NCBI GenBank assembly: GCA_964472875.1
Contig: CAYYMD010000023.1
Coordinates: 1 to 46,385 of the forward strand
DNA: 46,385 bases
Reading direction: 5' to 3'
Source: CAYYMD01 sp964472875
GTDB taxonomy: Bacteria > Planctomycetota > Phycisphaerae > SM23-33
Shown here piece by piece: positions 7,528-16,000 of this stretch (its first letter is position 1; every line of letters starts with the position of its first letter). A program made the translations under genes and the position numbers. Under the pieces are notes generated by a model. That model made no database searches. It had not been told where the DNA came from and was given only the letters and a program-made list of their open reading frames with translations.

Positions 7528-9030
7528 TTACTGCGAATCCTTCGCCGTTTCGTAATCGATCTCCAGATCGGCACTGATCCCGTCGACGGGGTCGTAGGCA
7601 CTTGCGCTGAGGACGCCGTTGTGGTCGAATCTCAGGCGAATATCCACCCGGTGAGGACGGTCATAGACCGGCGTCATGCCCTCCAGCTCGAAATGCCCTA
7701 ACTGCAGGCATTCATCGCTGACCGCGCCGTCCCTGCCCTGCAGGATCACAATACGGGCGTCGGTCTGTCCCGGCGCAGCCAGGGCGAAGGGCTCGGTCTG
7801 ATCCGACGGTATGGGCACACCCTTGTCCAGTATGACCGAGTTGACCAGTTTGCCGTCGCTGCCGTCGGCCAGGGCGGCCACGCCTATCGGGTGGGAGGTT
7901 ACGTCGCGGGCGCTGAGACTGAGGGGAGGCAACTTCCTCCCGCCAACCTCGAACGACCTGCCCTTCCGCTCTATCTCCAAGCGGCCGGCTATGACACCGC
8001 CCAAGGCCACGGCATAATGCGGGTCGGCGTGACAGGTCGGCTTCTTGCCGAAACGCTGCTCGACTGCCTGGCCGATCATCGGCATCTGGGAGGGCCCGCC
8101 TACGGATATGATCTCCACGATATCGTCGACCGTTACACCGGCTTCATCCAGGGCCTTACCCACACAATCCATTATCCTCTTGACCTCGTCTGAGGTGAGA
8201 CGCTCGAAATCCTCACCCGTGACGGTGGTGTTAAACACGTGGCCGTCGCAACTGATCACCAGAGCCGCCTGCTCCCGTGTGCTGAGGGAGTGTTTGACCT
8301 GTTCGACACGGTGATACAGGTCCTGGTAGGCCAGGACATGCTTTTTGGGATCCGGCCTGAAACCGTGCTTTTCCTCGAAGCGGTCCAGAGCCAGATTACG
8401 CAGCTTTTTGCTGAAATCCTGCCCGCCAAGATTGGGATCGCCAGAGGTGTTCTTGATGGTGATGTTGTTGCCGGACTTTATGCCGACGGAAACGTCCGTG
8501 GTGGAACTGCCCACGTCGATAACCAGGCGCAGACCATCAGACCTCTCATGCACACGGTTGCCGAACAATGCCGCCGTCGGCTCGTGTGGCATGCAGATCA
8601 CGTCGATATCATTGGCCTTTCCCGCCTCTTCCGTTTCCCGCTTTTTCCTGTCGTTATATACGGCCGGCACGGAAATTACGGCGCGGGTCAGTATCTCACC
8701 CGTTCTTGCTTCATAGTTCCTGGCAACTTCTCCAACCAAGAGCCGGGCAATATCTCGGGCTTTGTATTCGGTCCCGTCTTCGGATCGGTAAAGCACTTCG
8801 TCGGTGCCCATCTTACGCTTCCAGTTAGTCACCAGTCTGTCCGGCTCGGCCAGGCCGAGGTTTATCGCCTCCGTACCGAAAAGGACCGAACCGTCGGCGT
8901 TGAAAAACACTGCGCTGGCCAAACACAAGTTCCCGTCTGAAAAAGGCATTGACGTAGGGTTGCCGTTTGCATCGGCAATGGCCGCCTTCAGGCGTCCGTC
9001 ACCCAAGTCAATAGCAGCTATTCCATTCAT
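7528..9030 (-). CDS. Hsp70/DnaK-like ATPase lacking the helical lid
   Basis: The 500-residue protein has the actin-like fold markers: phosphate-1 loop AIDLGDGRLKAAIAD, VISVPAVYND, PHEPTAALFGN, and a phosphate-2 loop VIDVGSSTTDVSVG with SS instead of GG. The adenosine motif is ISVGGPSQMPMI. A beta-sandwich substrate-binding domain follows, from about residue 370 (NSVILDKGVPIP ... VLSASAYDPVDG). It ends there, so the alpha-helical lid of DnaK (normally ~640 residues) is missing. AAGGAG precedes the ATG. The gene overlaps the end of grpE by 23 bases. A dedicated, non-housekeeping Hsp70 working with its own GrpE and vWA partner is the simplest reading. No J-domain protein is encoded nearby. Confidence 0.93.
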   Translation of the reverse strand: MNGIAAIDLGDGRLKAAIADANGNPTSMPFSDGNLCLASAVFFNADGSVLFGTEAINLGLAEPDRLVTNWKRKMGTDEVLYRSEDGTEYKARDIARLLVGEVARNYEARTGEILTRAVISVPAVYNDRKKRETEEAGKANDIDVICMPHEPTAALFGNRVHERSDGLRLVIDVGSSTTDVSVGIKSGNNITIKNTSGDPNLGGQDFSKKLRNLALDRFEEKHGFRPDPKKHVLAYQDLYHRVEQVKHSLSTREQAALVISCDGHVFNTTVTGEDFERLTSDEVKRIMDCVGKALDEAGVTVDDIVEIISVGGPSQMPMIGQAVEQRFGKKPTCHADPHYAVALGGVIAGRLEIERKGRSFEVGGRKLPPLSLSARDVTSHPIGVAALADGSDGKLVNSVILDKGVPIPSDQTEPFALAAPGQTDARIVILQGRDGAVSDECLQLGHFELEGMTPVYDRPHRVDIRLRFDHNGVLSASAYDPVDGISADLEIDYETAKDSQ

Positions 9031-9697
9031 GATTTATCTCCTTCTGTTGGGGGTTATCAGAAATCCGCTCGGAATCATCGAAGCGGTATATACTCACCAT
9101 GGCCGGCCTGAGTACGCGACTGTCGCTGACGTATCCATGCCGGACCACGGACTCGACTGTTTTATCTCTCTGCCCACAATCTGTGGGAGCGAATCGAACC
9201 GGCCTCATCACCTTGGGATCGAAGACACTCCCCTGGTCCGCCGAAATCTGCTCGATGCCGTAATTGGCAAGCAGTTCCAGCAAATTCGCCCTGAAAGCTC
9301 TACATATGTCGGACTCTTCGTTATTGCCCTGCTGAGCGCCGCCTTTGGAAGACGCCTCATCGACGGTGTCAAGCAACTGCAATATCCGTCGTGCCAGAGG
9401 ATCGAGAACGTGCTGCTGATAATGCTCCTGCGACAGCAGCGTAAGCCGTTCGCTCGCCTGCTCCATGCAGTTCTGCCTTTGGTAGAACGCTTCCATGTCC
9501 GAATTGATTTTCCGGACGGAGCCATCCAGCCGCTGGATATCCCGCCCGTGCATGGCTTGTGTTTTTTCCAGCCGGGCGATTAAATCTCTTTGCTGCTCGA
9601 TCGATTGCCGTATCTGCTCCAGCACCTGTGGCACGGCGAGCAACTCGGCAATTAATGTTGCGGCGCTGTCCTGCAATTTGTTTTTGTTCCTTTTCAT
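9008..9697 (-). CDS. grpE: GrpE-like nucleotide exchange factor
   Basis: The 229-residue protein begins with a long coiled coil (VLEQIRQSIEQQRDLIARLE). It ends in a GrpE-type beta-wing: VFDPKVMRPVRF, TVESVVRHGYVS and RVLRPAMVSIYR match the FDP...V..V...GY...RVLRPA.V pattern of the family. It should release ADP from the adjacent Hsp70. It is somewhat longer and more divergent than housekeeping GrpE. The start ATG (AAGGAG upstream) overlaps the stop of the preceding small membrane gene as ATGA, pointing to translational coupling. It is probably a paralogue specific to this operon. Confidence 0.85.
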   Translation of the reverse strand: MKRNKNKLQDSAATLIAELLAVPQVLEQIRQSIEQQRDLIARLEKTQAMHGRDIQRLDGSVRKINSDMEAFYQRQNCMEQASERLTLLSQEHYQQHVLDPLARRILQLLDTVDEASSKGGAQQGNNEESDICRAFRANLLELLANYGIEQISADQGSVFDPKVMRPVRFAPTDCGQRDKTVESVVRHGYVSDSRVLRPAMVSIYRFDDSERISDNPQQKEINHEWNSCY

Positions 9698-9924
9698 TTT
9701 TTATCTCCTTTCCTGTCACTGAGGATTTTTACGATGCCCACGACCGAGGCCAGAAACATGGCCAGGGCCAGCAGGCTGTACGAACGCTGATCCGGATCGC
9801 CGCGGATGTCTTCCGGAGGCAATGCCGCAAAAAACTGTCCGATTTCCGGCAAATGCCTCAGGCATACAACCGTGGCAAAAACCGCCAACACTAACGCGAA
9901 CAAGTTGTTCCACTTAATTTGCAT
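9694..9924 (-). CDS. Small two-helix membrane protein in the Hsp70 operon
   Basis: Starting at the ATG at 9924 (AAAGGA 6 bases before), this 76-residue protein has two hydrophobic helices (NLFALVLAVFATVVCL and SLLALAMFLASVVGIVKIL). They flank an acidic loop with PPEDIRGDPDQRSY. It has no recognised family. It lies between the nuclease and grpE, with a 4-base ATGA overlap into grpE. A TTTATAAG box lies 47 bases upstream, in the gap after the nuclease gene. It probably places part of the system at the membrane, together with the YggT-like and 58-aa proteins. Confidence 0.65.
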   Translation of the reverse strand: MQIKWNNLFALVLAVFATVVCLRHLPEIGQFFAALPPEDIRGDPDQRSYSLLALAMFLASVVGIVKILSDRKGDKK

Positions 9925-9971
9925 ATTCATTCCTTTCGTCTGCGGAAATTCACTGAAACTCCAAACATTCA

Positions 9972-9979
9972 CTTATAAA
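9972..9979 (-). promoter_or_regulatory. TTTATAAG box inside the Hsp70 operon
   Basis: The minus strand reads GAAGGTTTATAAGTGA, sharing GTTTATAAGTGA with the box at 4793-4800. It lies in the gap before the 76-aa gene, 47 bases from its start. The upstream CCGAAA is absent, so this is weaker than the other elements. Confidence 0.3.
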
Positions 9980-10470
9980 CCTTCACTGTTGGTTTCCTTA
10001 ACAGGGGGTATTGCTCGGCCTGCCGGGATTTTGAGGCGGTCATACGCCATCGACAGCGAACGTATCCCGGCCGAGCTCATGTCCTGGAACCGGCCGATGG
10101 TCAGTACTCTCAGGCGGTTCCTATCGAATTTTCCGGCGTCCCTTAATTTTTTGATGACGGCCTCACAGATGCTTTTGTTCGGGGTCACGACACATACCTC
10201 GAGGCCGATACGGCCGGCCTTGTCGACGTTGACCACGACGTTGCGGGGCGTGGTTTCGACCTCGACGGCCAGGATGAACCTGCCGCTAACCCCTATCAGG
10301 TCAACATAGCTTCTGCCTCCGCCCAAAAGGCGTACCGGGCATTCGGCGAAGACCTCATAACCGGCTGCAACCAACCTGTTCGCCGCCGTTTGCGTTATGT
10401 GGCTGTGCAGGACCTTGCCGCGCATCGTTGGTAACGTATGCTTGATTGTCTTTCCGGTGTTACCGGGCAT
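9973..10470 (-). CDS. PD-(D/E)XK-like nuclease-fold protein
   Basis: The 165-residue protein (ATG 10470, AGGAGA upstream) has the core of a restriction-endonuclease-like fold. A helix (AANRLVAAGYEVFAE) is followed by YVDLIGV and then LAVEVET, giving the D-x(n)-E-x-E arrangement, and a strand VCVVTPNKS comes later. The usual catalytic Lys is not in the E-x-K position (E-V-E), as in several HerA-associated nucleases. Metal-dependent cleavage should be tested rather than assumed. Its start overlaps the 3' end of the ATPase gene by 11 bases, implying tight coupling. ATPase-nuclease pairs of this kind process or translocate DNA. Confidence 0.65.
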   Translation of the reverse strand: MPGNTGKTIKHTLPTMRGKVLHSHITQTAANRLVAAGYEVFAECPVRLLGGGRSYVDLIGVSGRFILAVEVETTPRNVVVNVDKAGRIGLEVCVVTPNKSICEAVIKKLRDAGKFDRNRLRVLTIGRFQDMSSAGIRSLSMAYDRLKIPAGRAIPPVKETNSEGL

Positions 10471-12220
10471 TTTGATTCTCCTGTGATGCGCAGTCATTGA
10501 TTGCCTCTGTTCCCTCTGTTGTAACTTCCAGGAGTATGGAACTTCGCCCGCGGCCACTGGCCTGGACGAAGTGCTCACGAAGAAATCCCATCGTCACCAG
10601 TCGCCCGCGTAGCCGCCTGGCGGTCTTGTGACTTACTCGCGCGGCCTTGGCGTAGGTGCTGCTTGGCCGCATGGGCGAATCCGCCACCGCCTTTATAAAC
10701 CGCAGTTCTTTTTCATTAAGCACCGGTTCCCGGTGCGTCGAATTATCTTTTTCCTCGTGCACCTGCTGTCCGCCGGCGGATGCGCCGGGACGAGACTCTT
10801 CCGCTTTGGGCGTATTATTTTTCTCGGCGGGCAGTTCGACCGGCCCGCCCCAGTTGCGAAACTCCTCGGCGAATACCGTCGGTAGTGAATCGAGGCGCCT
10901 CAGCCCCAGATCGGAATATCCCGCCGCATGGATATTAGGCCACTTCATCTGCGGGACGGTGAAAACAAACGGATGGCGCCAGCCGCCCTGCCCCAGCTGG
11001 CACACGAACATGCCGGGCCTTAAGTTCAACTTGCACCACTCGATTTGCTCGGTGGTCAAGCCCATTGACCTGCCGGCGGCCGCGTAGTCGGCGGCGCTGC
11101 CGCACCGCCCCATCATTTTCATCGAGCAGTTACTGGGAACCCGGGATGCGAGGTTTTTCATCGAAAGGACAGAAAAGTCCAACCCGATGCCGCTGCCGCG
11201 TACCAGCCCCACGAGATCCGAAATCCTCGTGTTGGCCTCGTGGGAGGCCGAACACAGACGGTTCGCCTCGTCGCAGCAGACCCACAGATCCATATTCGGA
11301 TTCGAAACGCCGCGATCTATACGCGAGGAAAATTCCGAGAAGGTTATGTAAGTGAGCAACAGGTTTATGTCCGCATCGGCCAGGCCGGCGAACTCGAATA
11401 TCAGGTGCATGGAGGCCATGTCCTGGGGAGACCATCCCTTCCTGTAGGCCAGCACCTCCGGTCCCAGCGAGTTGAGCACCGGCTCCAGACTGTCCAGAAC
11501 GGCGGGACGGGACTGGGAATGGGCGGCGGTATTGTTCTTGATCGCCGCGAACAGATCGAAAAGGGTGGGATATAATTCCTTCCCGTCCAATATGCCGAAT
11601 TTTCTGTAAAGCCGTTGTATGGTTGACTGCAGGAGTTTGCTTGCCCGCGGAGGCAGTCCCAGGACCTGGATGAGAATCGATGAAATAGTCGCCGACCAAC
11701 CGGCGGGATCAACACCCTCTGGAACCTGCAAAGGATTAACCTTTAAGGACCGCCCCGGCACCACGATAAGTTCGATACCCAGGCGCTTAAGGTAATGCCG
11801 CAATATACGAAAATCCCGCTTCCTCAAATCCACAGCCCACAATCCCTTTACACGCGGGGCAATCTGCATAATCAGGAAGCGGCTCTTTATGGTCTTGCCG
11901 CTGCCGGTATTGGCCACGGTCAGACTGTGAGCGTTCAGATACTGAATGACGCTGGAAACGACATTCCCATCAGTGTCCGTTCCCAGCCGCAAATCGCCCT
12001 GGGGCAACTTCGGTGATTTAAACGGCACAAAGCGGAACGCCTGGCGCATTTTTTCCTGCTGCACGCGGCGCCGTATCATACCGGCGATACGATCATCGCA
12101 GACGTCTCTTTCGTAGATCCGTAACAACGCCTCGCCCACATCGTCCTCAAAAAGGCCATGTTTGGCGCCGAACAACACGTCGTTGGTCAATTGTGAAAAA
12201 TCACCTTCGGTCACTGTCAT
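10460..12220 (-). CDS. HerA/TraG-like P-loop ATPase with C-terminal winged helix
   Basis: The 586-residue protein has Walker A NTGSGKTIKS near residue 100 and Walker B LWVCCDEANRLC near residue 315. The DLRKRDFRILRHYLKRLGIE segment seen in VirB4/TraG/HerA-like DNA pumps is also present. A linker rich in Ala/Glu/Asn precedes a C-terminal winged helix (KELRFIKAVADSP ... YAKAARVSHKTARRLRGRL). It should be a hexameric DNA translocase. GAGGAG abuts the ATG, whereas the GTG two codons later (12214) has ideal spacing and may be the true start. It overlaps the zinc-protein gene upstream and the nuclease gene downstream. The HerA-type protein at 18159-19910 has the same ATPase-then-winged-helix layout. 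Confidence 0.8.
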   Translation of the reverse strand: MTVTEGDFSQLTNDVLFGAKHGLFEDDVGEALLRIYERDVCDDRIAGMIRRRVQQEKMRQAFRFVPFKSPKLPQGDLRLGTDTDGNVVSSVIQYLNAHSLTVANTGSGKTIKSRFLIMQIAPRVKGLWAVDLRKRDFRILRHYLKRLGIELIVVPGRSLKVNPLQVPEGVDPAGWSATISSILIQVLGLPPRASKLLQSTIQRLYRKFGILDGKELYPTLFDLFAAIKNNTAAHSQSRPAVLDSLEPVLNSLGPEVLAYRKGWSPQDMASMHLIFEFAGLADADINLLLTYITFSEFSSRIDRGVSNPNMDLWVCCDEANRLCSASHEANTRISDLVGLVRGSGIGLDFSVLSMKNLASRVPSNCSMKMMGRCGSAADYAAAGRSMGLTTEQIEWCKLNLRPGMFVCQLGQGGWRHPFVFTVPQMKWPNIHAAGYSDLGLRRLDSLPTVFAEEFRNWGGPVELPAEKNNTPKAEESRPGASAGGQQVHEEKDNSTHREPVLNEKELRFIKAVADSPMRPSSTYAKAARVSHKTARRLRGRLVTMGFLREHFVQASGRGRSSILLEVTTEGTEAINDCASQENQNAR

Positions 12221-12617
12221 CTCCTCTGAACTTCACAAACGGCTTAAGCAAGAATCGCCCAACGGCCGCCATCTTCTCGCGGCGATTGATCTTGGTATAG
12301 CACCGCCGGCAGAAACGGGCGGTTTTGCCCCCGCCAGTGTCCACAAAGACCGAACATTCACGGCAGACAGGCGCGTTACACGCCCGGCAATGGCCGTGGC
12401 AGGATTCGCAGCTAAGGGACTTACAGAATACACACCTTCCGGCCGGCGGCTTGAAGCACCCGCATTCGCACGGATAATTTTTGTGAGCGACGAAGGTATC
12501 GACCGCCCCCTCGTCGGTGAGCACGTCCACCTCGCGGTGGGAATCGAACACACGTTCCTTGCCCGCTTCACGTCCGTCGGTCATTTCGACTTTCTGTTTA
12601 TTGCGTATAGGCCTCAT
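12201..12617 (-). CDS. Cys-rich zinc-binding protein (treble-clef/B-box-like)
   Basis: This 138-residue protein has a dense Cys array from about residue 49 to 105. Successive CxC, CxxC, CxxC, CxxC, CxxC and CxxC pairs run from CECGCF through CVFCKS, CESCHGHCRACNAPVCREC to CRRCYT, enough for three or so zinc sites. The C-terminal tail is basic and hydrophobic (AAVGRFLLKPFVKF). The pattern is reminiscent of the Cys-rich tail of the E2-like protein at 22700-23743. It could bind protein or DNA; no specific family is recognised. AAGGAG precedes the ATG, and the gene overlaps the ATPase gene start by 20 bases. Confidence 0.7.
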   Translation of the reverse strand: MRPIRNKQKVEMTDGREAGKERVFDSHREVDVLTDEGAVDTFVAHKNYPCECGCFKPPAGRCVFCKSLSCESCHGHCRACNAPVCRECSVFVDTGGGKTARFCRRCYTKINRREKMAAVGRFLLKPFVKFRGDDSDRR

Positions 12618-12665
12618 TATGGTCTCCTTCTCTCGCGCTCGCGCATTTAGGAAATTCCGTTATCT

Positions 12666-12842
12666 TCACCAGCTGGAGGCAAATATAGTGCGGTTCAACC
12701 ATTCCATCAGATGCCAGAGAAACTTCAGCGAAAACCAGACGCTGAAGACGCTCAACAAGATCAGGTTGATCGCCATCGCCGCCCTGCTGAAGTACCGCAA
12801 CGCCTCGACCAGAACTTCCATTGATTTTTGCTTCCAGCCCAT
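12666..12842 (-). CDS. 58-aa single-helix membrane protein, first gene of the Hsp70 operon
   Basis: From the ATG at 12842 (AAGGAG 7 bases before) the protein has a short amphipathic N-terminus. One or two hydrophobic stretches follow (AAMAINLILLSVFSVWFSLKFLW). The overlapping 127-aa frame at 12598-12981 lacks an SD site and membrane-like content, and was set aside. The gene opens the operon about 130 bases downstream of a strong sigma70-type promoter. No family is recognised. Confidence 0.6.
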   Translation of the reverse strand: MGWKQKSMEVLVEALRYFSRAAMAINLILLSVFSVWFSLKFLWHLMEWLNRTIFASSW

Positions 12843-12969
12843 TTCGTTTCTCCTTCGATCGCCGGGCAATATGGCCTGTGCCTAATGCAAGCACCACATT
12901 CAGCCAGCGATGACCGTTTACCTTAAAAATAAATTTTCGATTAATTTTTCTGTTTTCCAACTCGCATGT

Positions 12970-12997
12970 AGCATACCACAAAAATCGCGCCTGTCAA
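12970..12997 (-). promoter_or_regulatory. Sigma70-type promoter of the Hsp70/ATPase operon
   Basis: On the minus strand TTGACA (12997-12992) and TATGCT (12975-12970) are separated by 16 bases, with TG just before the -10. It should drive all nine minus-strand genes down to 6469. The divergent 379-aa gene starts 136 bases beyond the -35, in a very AT-rich intergenic stretch. Confidence 0.75.
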
Positions 12998-13132
12998 TTG
13001 TAAATCCTTGCCATATAAGGTTTTATAATTATGCAAATTAATTAGTTTGAAAATTTCGAAATCAGAAACTTGCGAAATTTTAAAATTTATGTAAATTAAT
13101 AAATATATCGGGCACAAACGAAGGAAAGGGTT

Positions 13133-14272
13133 ATGAGCAAAGAACTTGCGAAAATGCCATACAGCTTTGAAGAACTCCTTGAGAAAGAACGCAGATTATG
13201 TCCGCCAAAATATCGCAAGGAGCTTGAGGAATCCGAAATCAAGCAGGGACATCATCGTCTATGGCCCACACAACTGTGCCTGAAGCACCTCATTGTCCCT
13301 TTGCTCAAGGAACCTCCCGCGAAAGGTATACATTGCGCGCTTGGCGACAAAGCGGGACTCAATGGTCCCATCGTATCAAGAATGTTCACAGGAAAGTTTG
13401 TGGAAGAATATGAACGGTGGGCTGAGAAATTCAAAAACCTTTTCCGAACCCTTTTACTGCACAGAAACATTTATGAATACCGGGAGAACGGAGACCTGAA
13501 ACTCGAAGACAAGGTTGTAAAGCGCATGGCAGACTACTTCTTCGGAGACTTTACAGAAAGAGGATCTTATTTCGCAATAAACGCAATTGACACCCGGACA
13601 CCGTGGCGGCTTATCGAGGCCAGGTACGAAATACTCTACGTTGCAGACCTTGTGGCATCAAAAGGCGGCAATGCGCATTTTTTCGTATCCTCCGGCGGTT
13701 CCGAATTTGCTCAAGGCAAAGAAAATATCACAACCGATCTTTCAAACGTTACAATAGCCGCCGCAGCGGCGGGCGTTAATTTTTACCTAATCTATCCCTC
13801 AGTTAGGATTTCCGGCCAATCAGACGCCGAAAAAAGCGTTAAAAGGTTTTTTGATAAGGTATCATCGGCTCTGGAAGAACAAGATATCGAAAATTATAAC
13901 GATTACCTGTACGGAATACTGGAAGACCCCTACTGCAACGATAAGTGCAAAAAAAGAATCAAGAAAGGGATCCGCGCAATGCCGGTTAATCCCAACGACG
14001 AGGCTCTACCTCGGAAACGGAAAAAAATATTCGCCGGCCAGTTTTTGAACCCCACATTCCGTTATGTGCATTGGGATTGGCAGAATTCCGTTGAGGACGA
14101 TTCCCATCTGTTCATTTCACGAAGCCAGGATAAGCGCCCGTTCGCATTTTCGGCGGAACAAGACGAAGACAAAATATTCTCAAAATGGCTGAAAAATATG
14201 AGAAAAAACAAACGTAATTACATCTCATTAGAGCAGTATGAGGAAGACCCTGACTCCCTCGACGACAGATAG
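13133..14272 (+). CDS. Unknown 379-aa protein divergent from the Hsp70 operon
   Basis: I do not recognise this protein. AAGGAAAG precedes the ATG. Residues ~60-90 (HCALGDKAGLNGPIVSRMF) look like a helix-turn-helix, so DNA binding is possible. The middle contains a strand-rich segment (HFFVSSGGSEFAQGKEN and FYLIYPSVR) that could be a Rossmann-like sensor or effector. The C-terminal third is highly charged. Divergent placement from the chaperone/ATPase operon across an AT-rich regulatory region suggests a regulator or a component of that system. Base composition is lower in GC than that operon, so separate origins are possible. Confidence 0.6.
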   Translation: MSKELAKMPYSFEELLEKERRLCPPKYRKELEESEIKQGHHRLWPTQLCLKHLIVPLLKEPPAKGIHCALGDKAGLNGPIVSRMFTGKFVEEYERWAEKFKNLFRTLLLHRNIYEYRENGDLKLEDKVVKRMADYFFGDFTERGSYFAINAIDTRTPWRLIEARYEILYVADLVASKGGNAHFFVSSGGSEFAQGKENITTDLSNVTIAAAAAGVNFYLIYPSVRISGQSDAEKSVKRFFDKVSSALEEQDIENYNDYLYGILEDPYCNDKCKKRIKKGIRAMPVNPNDEALPRKRKKIFAGQFLNPTFRYVHWDWQNSVEDDSHLFISRSQDKRPFAFSAEQDEDKIFSKWLKNMRKNKRNYISLEQYEEDPDSLDDR

Positions 14273-14439
14273 AAAGTATCGGTCAGGTCACGTAAACATA
14301 TCGGACGAGCTAAAGAGGGTCCGGATCGCGCAAAAAGGTCATATCTGTCCTGTGTCTTACCACAAGGTTTCATGGTAATGACGTGCATCTTGAAGCTAAG
14401 GACGTTTTGGGACCTTCTTTACTAAGCCGACGATCGAGT

Positions 14440-15315
14440 CTATTTAGCCCCGGTCAATGGACGGCCGCTGAAATACCACCACAAGATGTCGGAAACCAAT
14501 GTTACCATAACATTGCCGATCCAACCTATGAAACCGGCAACAATGATAAGGGCCAGGCCCGCCCCGATACTCGCCCTGCCCATACTTGTGTTGACCAGAA
14601 CACCCAGCCCAGTCTCCGGCTGAATCAGGGTTTCAACGACCAGCGCAACTATCAAAGCAACCCCCACGCCAATCCGCATGGCGGGCATTATCGCATTCAT
14701 CAGAATAGGCATCCAGATCGCTTTCCAGAAAGTTCGCCACGGCCCTGCCCCCATAAGTCGCAGCACCTCGATTTGCTCAGATGGTACGTTTCGCATCGCA
14801 GTTGCGACATAGTCGGTCAAAAGGATACCTACGGCAAACACCACACACAGCATCCTGGCCCACTCGCCGGAGAGATTCAAACTCAGGAAGATGAGGATAA
14901 GCATAAAGGCGGGTATGCTTCTTGCAAACTCCACCAAACCAATCGCCGATCTATAAACAAAGCGTCCGGAGCCTATCAGAACCCCAAGAGGCAAGAAAAC
15001 AACCAGAGAAAGTCCCAGTCCGCCGTATGCGCGGGTTGCGCTTGCCGCTATATGCTCCCAAATTGAAGGCGACGGTGTGAGGCCAAATCCAGGAGACGGT
15101 GGGTTGGCGAACTCCACAAACTCCCCCCACGCCTTCTCAGGGCCGGGCAAGGAGCCACCGGTAATAATCGACGTAAAGGTCCATATCAGGGCAATAACGA
15201 CGAAGGCCCCTATCCGCCAGCCGAGCATGGAGAGAATATAACGTATCAGTATCCCGGATGGCGACTCTATTGAGAACGGGGAGGTAACTGCCAAGTTTTT
15301 TTTGCGTGCACACAT
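14440..15315 (-). CDS. ABC transporter permease, SsuC/TauC/NrtB type
   Basis: The 291-residue inner-membrane protein has six or so hydrophobic helices. The cytoplasmic EAA-type loop EVLRLMGAGPWRTFWKAIWMPI contacts the ATPase. It is the permease of an importer of the sulfonate/taurine/nitrate/thiamine-precursor class, working as a dimer. It starts five bases after the ATPase gene. The order substrate-binding protein, ATPase, permease is standard. The substrate cannot be read from the sequence. Confidence 0.88.
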   Translation of the reverse strand: MCARKKNLAVTSPFSIESPSGILIRYILSMLGWRIGAFVVIALIWTFTSIITGGSLPGPEKAWGEFVEFANPPSPGFGLTPSPSIWEHIAASATRAYGGLGLSLVVFLPLGVLIGSGRFVYRSAIGLVEFARSIPAFMLILIFLSLNLSGEWARMLCVVFAVGILLTDYVATAMRNVPSEQIEVLRLMGAGPWRTFWKAIWMPILMNAIMPAMRIGVGVALIVALVVETLIQPETGLGVLVNTSMGRASIGAGLALIIVAGFIGWIGNVMVTLVSDILWWYFSGRPLTGAK

Positions 15316-15319
15316 TTAC

Positions 15320-16000
15320 CTATGCCTTTTTCACTTCACCGCCGCCGATAAAAAGCTTCTGACCAGCAAGTGCATCGCTCAAACCGCGGTCGTGGGTAGC
15401 TATCAGGACCGGACAATTCAGTCCCTTCAGAAACGGCGGCAACTTTTGGATAAAAATATCCCGGCTCTCTTTATCCAGGAAGTTTGTCGGCTCGTCCATC
15501 AGTAGTAAATCCACCATCTTGGCCGCCGCCAGGCATCGCGATATTGCCACCATCTGCTTCTGGCCACCGCTTAGCTGATGGTTGCGCTGGCGGTAAGGCG
15601 CATCGAAGCCAAAATGACGCATTATTCTCGCGGCAGACAGTAATCGCCGCCAGCGGGAAACGCCGGCTATCCCAAGGAAAGTCGAAGCATCTACAATTGC
15701 TTTTCGCCAGGGAAAAACAGCTCCGGTTTGGGGAAGATATGCTATACGGCACCGGCTGGGACTGCTTTGATTAATTGATATGCTGCCCTTGTAAGGATGA
15801 ATTAATCCGGCCGCGCCTCGTATTATTGTCGATTTGCCGCTGCCGTTTCCTCCTATGAGGGTGGCTACCTGGCCACGCGGCACCTCCAGACTTAATTCTT
15901 TAAATACAATGTGAACCCTGCCGCCGAGGCCTTTGGCGCGATAACCAAGGTCCACTTCGGAAAATACCAGACTATAACCATTATAATTCACCGGATGCAC
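15320..16000 (-). CDS. ABC transporter ATP-binding protein, SsuB/TauB type
   Basis: This 226-residue nucleotide-binding subunit has Walker A GGNGSGKST, signature LSGGQKQ and Walker B DLLLMDEP, followed by a D-loop-like region and the switch His (IATHDRGLSD). The first codon in frame is GTG at 16000. A second GTG nine bases later has AGGTG at better spacing, so the true start may be at 15991. It touches the stop of the substrate-binding protein gene and lies five bases before the permease gene. It powers import by ATP hydrolysis. Confidence 0.9.
   Translation of the reverse strand: MHPVNYNGYSLVFSEVDLGYRAKGLGGRVHIVFKELSLEVPRGQVATLIGGNGSGKSTIIRGAAGLIHPYKGSISINQSSPSRCRIAYLPQTGAVFPWRKAIVDASTFLGIAGVSRWRRLLSAARIMRHFGFDAPYRQRNHQLSGGQKQMVAISRCLAAAKMVDLLLMDEPTNFLDKESRDIFIQKLPPFLKGLNCPVLIATHDRGLSDALAGQKLFIGGGEVKKA

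Noticed and set aside
12598..12981. 127-codon minus frame overlapping the 58-aa membrane gene
   Set aside because: No SD site, it would start upstream of the mapped -10, and the 58-codon frame has AAGGAG and a transmembrane helix.
14383..15066. 227-codon plus frame opposite the ABC permease
   Set aside because: His/Gln/Asn/Pro-rich antisense of a membrane protein gene; the permease has an EAA loop and helices.
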